DNA from: Argopecten irradians
Taxonomy: Eukaryota; Mollusca; Bivalvia; Pectinida; Pectinidae
NCBI RefSeq assembly: GCF_041381155.1
Contig: NC_091149.1
Location: forward strand, 14,710,609-14,774,608
DNA length: 64,000 nucleotides
Direction: 5' to 3'
A model generated the notes under the pieces. That model worked only from the letters and a program-made list of their open reading frames with translations. It did not search any database and was not told the DNA's origin. The position numbers were made by a program, and so were the translations under genes. Positions 56,999 through 64,000 of the stretch are shown piece by piece. Position 1 is the stretch's first letter; every line of letters begins with the position of its first letter.

Positions 56999-59900
56999 CT
57001 AATCATGCAAGAGAACAAGAGATTTGCAGTTGGAACAGCAATCTTCTTTTGGACCAGAAAACACACAACGGTCAAATCCAAAGTGGTTCACCAACATTTC
57101 TCTCAAACATCCTTTGTGGTTACAGTATAGTACCATGTCTTCACTCATGCCTTTTCTGTTTTTAGCAATATCATTTTTATTGAAATACATCACTGCGGTA
57201 GATTTCTGTCCAAGACGACCAGCACGTCCTATCTCTTGTAAATACTTTTCCAATGTTGTAGGAGGTCTGCAGTGAATAATCCTGTCAACACTTGGAGCGT
57301 TCACACCCATTCCCAGGGCTACAGTTGCCAACACCAGCCTAATCTTTGGATTCTCTTTAGTGAGTTCTGTTAGGATGACCTGTTTCATGGAATCAGGATA
57401 GTCCTTGTGATATTGGGCAAATATCCGGTTTTCTGGAATATCATCACCATCATAGGAGTCTCCCTGAAGTGCATAAGAGGTATACTGGAAAAAATATCCC
57501 ATGGCTTCCAAACTTTCAACATACATAATTGTGACAGGAAATAAATGTTTCTTTGTCTTCCGTTCAGATGCGATTGGCTCTATCAAGTCGTCATACTTCT
57601 CAAACTTATGTATATTAGGTATCCTGTTTCTGACATCCAGAAAAATGTTAGGACGATCCACATTCTCTGACACTATGATTGGTGAATGTAAACACATTTG
57701 CTTTGTTAAATCTTGGACTGATTTCGGTGTTACAGTTGCTGTTAGTAGCAAGTGGAAAGTGCTATCAAACACACAAACCACTTCACCCAAACGCTTAAAT
57801 GCAGGTCGGAATTCATCTCCCCTGTAAAATACAACATATATGTGATAAATTCATAATTTTAAAGTAAAATTGCAGTTTGATACTATTAATTTCAAGAATT
57901 CTTTCAGCTGAAAAAATCAAGCTTGCTTGAGTTGTTGAATGATAACTAAATATAACAATTATCATACCTCATGTTCATAACAGTGTCTGTGATTTATTTT
58001 AGCATTTAACGTCTTTCAGTTGAGTTAGCACTCACAGCCACTATGAATGCCAACTGGACAGAGGCAAATTCCATGAAGCGCGTCATGTTGGATTTGCCTT
58101 TGTCCAGTTGGCATTCATATTAGCTGTGAGTGCCAACTGAAAGACGTTCAATATTAATATTTACATTTGGTTACAATTTTATGTTGAAATACCAAGGGAT
58201 TTTTATATCTATAATGAATTAATCATTCGTTATCGTCAAGGATGGGACATTGAACAGCCGTTTTCCGTGATTGTTGACACGACAATTGCGACGTCACAAT
58301 GACATCATAGTAAGCGATTGAAGCTCATAGTCTATATGACTGCCAACTGCGCTTGGTAAGGTTACATAGTGGGACTGCAGTGCAAATCTAAATATTAGTT
58401 GAAATACATCTGTAATGATAGGGAAATAAATAATTGTGTTTCCCTCTGGGGCGTGTGTTTAAAAGAGTAAAACAACAATTTTTACTCAGTGTGCTTTTAA
58501 TTATATAAGTAATATGTTTACCCTCTGAATAGGTAATCAAGTCCATAGGCTACACCCTCTGAAATTATGATTTATCTCGAGGAAACAAGTTGTCATGTAT
58601 CCCTCACACTAGGGAAATAAATGTATGAAAGGAATATCACATGCAGATAAGGGTACCGAAATCGACTGCAGTTTCAACTTTGCCAAATGAGTGAAATATA
58701 ATTTGACAAGCATTCTGAGCACTGCAAGCTGTTGCACTGACAAAGTTATTTTTTCTAACAACTGTGTAATAGTCCTTTTTGACCCTAAATTCAATATAGA
58801 ACAGATAGATCATAATATAAGGCACCATTGCAAGAAATTTAATCAAAATCCTCAAGTTATCATCTGGAAACTATCATTGGACAGACTGACAAACAGACAT
58901 ACTGCAGATAGACTAATACTGCAGTCCTCTCCAGCTGATGTATCTTCGCCGATTGGTCTCATCGTGTAAACATGTGGATTGGTTCGTAAACAAACCATCA
59001 TATTTAACAAAATAGGTCAATTATTGCATTTTTAAACTCAGCAATTAACTAACTCATTTTATTATTACACAGAAGACATTGTCGTCAGCTTATCACCTTC
59101 TTGCCCCATTCAGTGAGGCTTCTATGCAGAATCACAGACTATCCGGATCCCTAAAGTCCTTTTTCCATTAGTTAGGGAGGTCCATACAATTAAATCATCA
59201 TAAATTTCCACAAAATGCATAATCAATTATTGTGCTGAAAAAAAAGTTAAGAATTATCTTAAATATTTAACTTACCATTCTGACACCATGTGCACTTCAT
59301 CAATGACTATAGCACAAACGTGCTCTTGGTAAGATTGTGATCTCAAAACTCTGGAAAATTTTGTGTTGATCAAAGCTTGGGGATGCGAGTATACTAATGT
59401 AAACTCTCCATTTTTCAACTCGTCAAATGGAACATCGCACTGAACTACAGTTGGCTGTAGTTCTTCATCATCGCCTTCTAGCTCTGGATCCGTATCAATA
59501 TTTCCTTCGTTGAATGTGAAACCATGGGTACCTTCCAATACAATAAGAAATTGTAACCCTGTTTAATACTAGCAGCAATATAAGATAACTTCTCATTAGC
59601 TTAATCGATGGAGTCTCTGACTAGTAATCCATAGGTCATGAGTTTGAACCGTGGTGGAGGCAGTGTTTATAGGTTTATTTAAAATCATGCACTCTGTTAA
59701 ATAAAACCCCACACTATTATAAAATTACATCTGCAGGGATACATCTAGAATTGTCTCCTTAGAGATATATTTTCTCAAAAGGGCTAAATATATCTCTAAG
59801 GAGACAATTTTAATAATATAATCCCATCTGATTTTATTTGATAATGAACACGGTTCCGGTTTCACAAAATCCTGCATTTGTGGAAGTTTTGGTATATTTG

Positions 59901-61192
59901 TATGTTGACCATGACCATGGTGAAGTGTAAGTGTATGAGAAATTGATATTGTAGAATGTTAGTTATTATATAATGTTTTGTCATGCATGTGTACGTGGCT
60001 ACTGTATCTATATATAAATTCTACATGCACTTTCATCTCTATCCTGTGTTTCTATTGGTTCTTCCTATGTACTCTCATTGGGCCGGTTAGCTATAAAGGC
60101 ACGGTTTCACTTCTATTTCATTAGTCTGGAGAAGCTCCTCGAGCTGGTCAGACTCATTCTTCTCTCTTTCCTCTATCCTGGTGGGTGTCTATATGTAGAG
60201 CGTGTGGGTGTTTGTTCTCGTTAGTAGCTATGTATTAGCTGACCGTTGAGATGGTGTGATATCCCTGTGTCCTGTGCCTTACCTGTAATGTGTCCTTGGT
60301 GTGTGTGTAAGTTACACAGGCGAAGCCTTGTGTGAGCACTGTACATGTGAACGTTGTTATATTTGTTCATAAACTATTTAACTGCATTAAATGTGTTGTT
60401 TCTTTGTCAATACGGAGCCCTAAACAGAACCTGGGTATATGATGCGGATGTAGGTTCAGTCCTACTACACATTGAGTATATACATAACTGTATTTGTTGA
60501 AATGATTAGAAAGTAAGTTAAGTATAGGTTCTTATAGTTTTATTTCATGATAACTAATTAAATGGGTGCTATGACCATTCAATTTAGTGACAGTAGGCCC
60601 TATACTACATGTATTACATGTACTTGATACATTATGCAATCAACATAATATATGCAAGTATTTTAGGGATCTGATAACAAGAGATAACCTTTTCATGAAG
60701 AAACAGCTGTTATGTGTCTGTTATTCCAACTAGTCCTACTCTTAAACCATAGATATAATGTTGAAGTCTACAGATATTGTCAGATTACATTTCCAGACTC
60801 TGTTGCAGCGATTGTGTCAAATCTATCTAAAATTGGGTTATTCATTGTAATCATAATTTAGACAACACGCTGTTACCTGTAATGTTAAGACAGCAAGCTC
60901 TTATTCCGTTTTTACGGAGACTCCTCACTTGATCCTCCATTAATGAGTTAAGTGGTGAAACAACTATGGCTGTCATCGGTTTGTCTTTGGCGTATTTACA
61001 TTGGGAAAACCAGGGTAACAGTTGGAAAATCATACTTTTCCCATATCCCGTGGGTAAGATAGATATGCAGTCCTGATTGTCATACAAAGCTCTCAACGTT
61101 TCAAGCTGCTTTGCCTTCAAAATAACGTTCTTTTCAGTGAATAGCGGACAATTCCGCAAGGGAAATGAAACACATTCCTCGAACGACGCCAT
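56999..61192 (-). CDS. RecQ-type SF2 DNA helicase of the 10.5-kb transposon
   Basis: Three in-phase exons, 61192-60877, 59531-59276 and 57821-56999, give a complete 464-residue protein. Motifs: Q-like LKAKQLETLRAL, motif I ILPTGYGKSM (Walker A at 49-53), Ia VVSPLNSLMEDQV, II VIDEVHMVSEWGDEFRPAF (DEVH about 183-186), III TATVT, V LATVALGMGVNAPSVDRIIH, VI YLQEIGRAGRLGQ, and a RecQ-like zinc region with CNHKGC, LVNHFGF and CCSNC. There is no HRDC or long N-terminal domain, so it is shorter than host RecQ1/BLM/WRN. The insert between motifs Ia and II (NEGNIDTDPELEGDDEE) is acidic and unusual. RecQ enzymes are 3'-5' unwinding helicases; here it probably serves excision, strand exchange or replication of the element. 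Every visible motif is intact. Confidence 0.88.
58007..58156. mobile_element. Palindromic MITE in helicase intron 2
   Basis: 'aacgtctttcagttgagtta' + gcactcacagc faces its inverse 'gctgtgagtgccaactgaaa' + gacgtt. Inside, 'gaatgccaactggacagagg' faces 'ctttgtccagttggcattc'. The whole ~150 bp folds as a long hairpin. Noncoding. Confidence 0.8.
59588..59660 (+). repeat. tRNA-like SINE fragment in helicase intron 1
   Basis: 'agcttaatcgatggagtctc' resembles a box A region and 'catgagtttgaaccgtggtg' a box B region at the usual spacing. No pairing acceptor stem, so a fragment of a tRNA-derived SINE. Confidence 0.4.
59746..59812. repeat. Perfect-arm hairpin in helicase intron 1
   Basis: 'attgtctccttagagatata' and its inverse 'tatatctctaaggagacaat' are separated by ~20 bp. 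A strong hairpin or tiny MITE. Confidence 0.8.
59951..60473 (+). other. Possible solo LTR (fossil), low confidence
   Basis: A ~520-bp block starts TGTAGAATG and ends CCTACTACA, with a TATAAAGG box-like site near 60092 and a possible polyadenylation region downstream. No internal retroelement genes and no clear target duplication are seen. It lies in helicase intron 1 and would be a later insertion. It could equally be ordinary intron sequence. Confidence 0.25.
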
Positions 61193-61282
61193 TTTGGGGA
61201 CTTATTTCAAAACGCGGAAACTCTTCATAAGTGGTAATTCGCTAACCTTATCACAATGTGCCGGCGTAGCTACATATCACTT

Positions 61283-61341
61283 ACAGTGATACAGCCGAGG
61301 TTAGATGTAGGGTACCGGAATCGGCCGAGGTTTGCCGAATG
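61283..61341 (-). repeat. Right TIR of the 10.5-kb transposon
   Basis: Inverse of the left TIR with one mismatch. It ends ...ggtttgccgaatg at 61341, followed by one T and the 9-bp duplication. The helicase ATG at 61192 lies 91 bp inside. Confidence 0.92.
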
Positions 61342-63244
61342 TGATAGAAAGGTCTTAAGGTCCTTAACAAAAATTGTGAATTATATGACCCTGGGGTCTC
61401 TAGTTTCCTCCTGGGGAGGGGGTTAAATTTACTATACTTTATATTGAGAAAACACATTTTTGCGCATTATTTGGTCATTTGTAATAGGAAATGAGTCAAA
61501 TGTTGTCAGAATTATCAGTAAGAGATGGCCATTTAATCCTATTAAAAATTTTTCTATGACTGACCCCCAGGGGCCTTAGGGGCGGGGTCAAAAGGGGTCA
61601 AATAGGCTAAAACTTCAAAAATCTTCTTCTGAAATTGTGGAAATGGTAGAATCAAATACTTTTCATAAATAGAAAGGTCTTAAGGTCCTTTACAAAAATT
61701 TGGAATTACCCTGGGGTCTCACGTTTCCCCCTGGGGAGGGGGTCAAGTTTACTATAGTTTATATAGGGAAAACACATTTATGAGCATTTTTTGCTCAATT
61801 TTCATTGGAAACGAGTCAAACTTGGTTAGAATTATTAGCCTGAGATAGCATTTTAAAGTCATATCCACATTGGTTCTGGCCGACCCCCTGGGGCAGAGGG
61901 GCGGGGCTAAAAAAAGGGTCAAATAGGCTAAAACTTCAAAAATCTTCTTCTGAAATTCTTGAAATGGTAGAAACAAATACTTTTCATAAATAGAAAGGTC
62001 TTAAGGTCCTTTACAAAAATTGTGAATTATATGACCCTGGGGTCTCACATTTCCCCCTGGAGAGGGGGTCAAGTTTACTATAGTTTATATAGGGAAAACA
62101 CATTTATGAGCATTTTTTGCTCAATTTTCATTGGAAACGAGTCAAACTTGGTTAGAATTATTAGCCTGAGATAGCATTTTAATATCATATCCATATTGGT
62201 CCAGGCCGACCCCCTGGGGGCAGAGGGGCGGGGCCAAAATAGGTCAAATAGGCCAAAACTTCAAAAATATTCTTTTAAAATTCTGGAAATGGTATAGTCA
62301 AATACACTTTATAGATGAAAAGGTCTTAAAGTTTGTTTATAAAAATTGTAAATTATATGACCCTGGGATCTCCTGTTTCCCCTTGGGGAGGGGGTCAAGT
62401 TTACTCTAGTTTATATAGGAAAAACACATTAATAAGCATTTTTTGCTCAATTTTCATAGGAAATGAGTCAAACTTGGTTAGAATTAATAGCCTGAGAAGG
62501 CATTTTAATATCATATCCACATTGGTCCTGGCCGACCCCCTGGGGGTAGAGGGGCGGGGCTAAAAAAGGGTCAAATAGGCTAAAACTTCAAAAATCTTCT
62601 AAAATTCTGGATATAGTAGAATCAAATAATTATCGATGGAAAGGTCTTCAGGTGTTTTATAAAAACTGTGAATTATATGACCTTGGGGTCTCACGTTACC
62701 CCCTGGGGAGGGGTCAAGTTTACTTTAGTTTATATAGGAAAAACATATTTGTGAACATTATTTGCCCAATTTTCGTATGAAATTAGTCAAACTTGATTAG
62801 AATTATGAGCCTAAGATATAGCATTTTAACATCTATATCCGTCCTCGATAACCCCCTGGGGGACCAAAGGGGCAGGACCAAACAGGGTCAAATTGATTAC
62901 AATTTCAAAAAATACCTCACAAAAGTTCACAGGTTTGATGCATGCAAATACTCTTCATAGTCTAAAAAGGTCAAATTTATAAATCACTGACCAACTTCAA
63001 GGCCCAGCATATAGTGTTTATATGTCTTTAATTTGTTTCATTATTTGTTTCATTATATATTCTAACTCAGGTGACCGTTAAGGCCCATGGGCCTCTTGTA
63101 TGGTACAAGTATTTATACATGTTAAATGCAAAACAAGGAGAGAGAAAAAATATTTGAATCGACTGTTATTTAACAAGACAAGGTATCGATAAAAGTGAAC
63201 ACATTTGTTACTTATCTTAATGTTGTGGTATTTTTATTATTTAG

Positions 63245-63319
63245 TTGTGACTGCTACAACCTACATCAGATGGGGACGGGAGGATTGCTCCGGGAATACA
63301 ACGGATTTGGTTTACTCTG
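63245..63319 (+). CDS. Exon 2 of another short-chain collagen C4-like gene, running right
   Basis: A 75-bp exon (phase 1 to 1) between a tatttag acceptor and a tctg|gtaagt donor. It encodes VTATTYIRWGREDCSGNTTD + LVYSG, the same length, phase and nearly the same peptide as exon 5407-5333 on the opposite strand. The Cys-rich last exon is expected beyond the right edge. The signal-peptide exon was not found in the flanking repeats. Confidence 0.8.
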
Positions 63320-63381
63320 GTAAGTATCATCATGTGTGTACACCAGACATACGCATTATATGGTATACAATGGCTTTCCTG

Positions 63382-63450
63382 TAGGTAGGGCGTTAGAATT
63401 GTACATGTAGCCCTTATTCCATAATCTTAAAAGGCGTCTAAATTAAACTA
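63382..63450 (+). repeat. R1 retroposon 5' fragment
   Basis: 'gtaggtagggcgttagaatt' and 'aatcttaaaaggcgtctaaa' match the R1 5' end, then the match stops. It lies just after the C4-like exon. Confidence 0.6.
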
Positions 63451-63519
63451 TTCGCTTCTTCGAAATATGCAAATAAGGTGTAGTAAAATTTCATCAGCAA
63501 AAAGACTCTAATTAGTATT

Positions 63520-64000
63520 CAAAAGTCATCGTTTGATAAAGAATCAGTCGATGTCAAATTCTTCTGTTTTTTTACAAATGCGCAAGACTATTTGTTCAAA
63601 GTCTACTCCTCAACCCTTGAGTGGATTACATCTATATTTGACGTGAAACTTCATTGGGGAAGGACAATCATATTTTAAATAAATGAGTTAGGTCCGATCT
63701 CTAGGGGCAAAATTTCCTTAATTTAAGGTTTAAAATTCTCTTTCTCCTTCATTCTTGGATTGATTTCATCCATATTTGCTGTGCAACATAAATGGGGAAG
63801 GACAATCAATTTTTATATAAATGAGCCTGGTCCGACCCCTAGGGGCTGAGGAGTGGGGCCCTAAAAGGGCAAATTTGATTTAAATCTTAGCTTTAAAATC
63901 CTACTCCTTTTTCTTCTTTGGATGTATTTCATCAATATTTTACATACTTTATATAAATGAGTTAGGTATTCTTCAGGGGTTTTATAGGGACTATTCAGTC
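63520..64000. repeat. Tandem repeat, unit about 160 bp, to the window end
   Basis: Units share 'ttggattgatttcatccata', 'tggggaaggacaatcaa', 'aatgagttaggtccga' and 'cctaggggc'. Nearly three diverged units are seen. It is an intronic array of the C4-like gene, of the same general type as R2 but a different sequence. Confidence 0.7.

Larger units (their letters stand above)
50820..61351. mobile_element. Large TIR DNA transposon carrying a transposase-like gene and a RecQ-type helicase gene
   Basis: TIRs at 50829-50887 and 61283-61341 are 59 bp with one mismatch (start CATTCGGCAAACCTCGGCCG). The duplication GATAGAAAG lies at 50820-50828 and 61343-61351, with one extra T at 61342. Units of the surrounding repeat contain this site once, so the insertion is proven within the window. 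Two spliced genes converge: plus-strand transposase-like 50923-56908, minus-strand helicase 61192-56999, stop codons 90 bp apart. Their ATGs lie 36 and 91 bp inside the TIRs, so each TIR probably carries promoter sequence. Nested MITEs and SINEs show the copy is not very young. Helicase-bearing Academ elements (AcademH) of bivalves are the closest precedent I know; the 9-bp duplication differs from the 3-4 bp I recall for Academ. No capsid or polymerase B gene is present, so it is not a Polinton. TIRs would rule out a standard Helitron. Confidence 0.88.
50527..63105. repeat. R2-related tandem repeat, split by the 10.5-kb transposon
   Basis: The left part 50527-50828 opens 'ggtcacctgagacgaagtct' and holds 'aaaatcttcttct' and 'gtagaatcaaatactcttca'. 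The right part 61343-63105 has five ~322-bp units, each opening 'agaaaggtcttaaggtcctt' (about 61348, 61673, 61994, 62322, 62640) with 'ggggagggggtcaagtttac' and 'gaccccctgggggcagaggg'. It closes 'caggtgaccgttaaggccca' + tgggcctcttg. Rejoining the two flanks of the transposon restores the normal unit sequence. Confidence 0.85.

Noticed and set aside
59951-60473. Firm call of an LTR retroelement
   Set aside because: Only end-like sequences and a TATA-like site are seen; no target duplication or internal genes, so it is kept as a low-confidence possible solo LTR.
50820-61351. Helitron or Polinton identity for the helicase-bearing element
   Set aside because: It has long TIRs and a target duplication, and no Rep/HUH motif, so not a standard Helitron. 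No polymerase B, integrase or capsid gene is seen, so not a Polinton.
61352-62640. CRISPR-like array from the regular ~322-bp units
   Set aside because: Units are long, diverged and contiguous without unique spacers; they are a eukaryotic tandem repeat element.

Overview
The window reads as nuclear DNA of a mollusc, most likely a bivalve and perhaps a scallop. It is AT-rich, its genes are split into small exons by long introns, and it is dense in TIR miniatures (MITEs), SINE-like retroposons and the 'ggcccatgggcctcttg'-type tandem repeats familiar from bivalves. The recognisable host gene families fit too: short-chain collagen C4-like proteins, an intronless Mab-21 protein, and a SUEL-lectin/Sushi membrane protein. 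The species assignment is inference; the exon and repeat structures are read directly.

Layout. 1-7.4 kb: minus-strand short-chain collagen C4-like genes. One starts near 1.4 kb and runs off the left edge; one spans 5407-3305 and carries an apparent one-base shift. 7.6-9.6 kb: a 662-residue single-exon Mab-21 domain protein (minus). 11.2-15.8 kb: a retroposon pile-up with two inverted copies of a ~500-bp retroposon (called R1 here), a 712-bp fold-back element inserted in one of them, and a 5'-truncated RNase H-bearing LINE. 17.6-36.7 kb: a minus-strand gene of at least 11 coding exons for a type I membrane protein (signal peptide, long unrecognised ectodomain, SUEL lectin, Sushi, Ser/Thr stalk, TM). 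One intron holds a 2-kb minisatellite with a 54-bp unit; another holds a seven-copy ~146-bp array. 39.4-41.6 kb: a partial paralogue with only Sushi, stalk and TM exons. 42-50.5 kb: tandem-repeat elements, a tRNA-derived SINE and a hAT-like miniature element. 50.82-61.35 kb: a ~10.5-kb DNA transposon. 63.2 kb: an exon of another C4-like gene on the plus strand.

The most interesting object is the 10.5-kb transposon. It has 59-bp near-perfect TIRs and a 9-bp target duplication. The duplication is checkable inside the window, because the element sits in a repeat whose other units show the empty site. It carries two convergent multi-exon genes: a transposase-like protein (N-terminal Cys-pair finger, then a region resembling DUF6589 proteins) and a complete 464-residue RecQ-type SF2 helicase. 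The two start codons lie just inside the two TIRs and the two stop codons are 90 bp apart. The transposase gene appears to lack one internal exon, where SINE sequence now sits. The pairing recalls helicase-bearing Academ (AcademH) transposons, but the 9-bp duplication is longer than I recall for that superfamily, so its place is open.

No rRNA, CRISPR or bacterial features were seen. There is no recognisable retrovirus or Polinton; the only virus-like trace is one possible solo LTR in a helicase intron.
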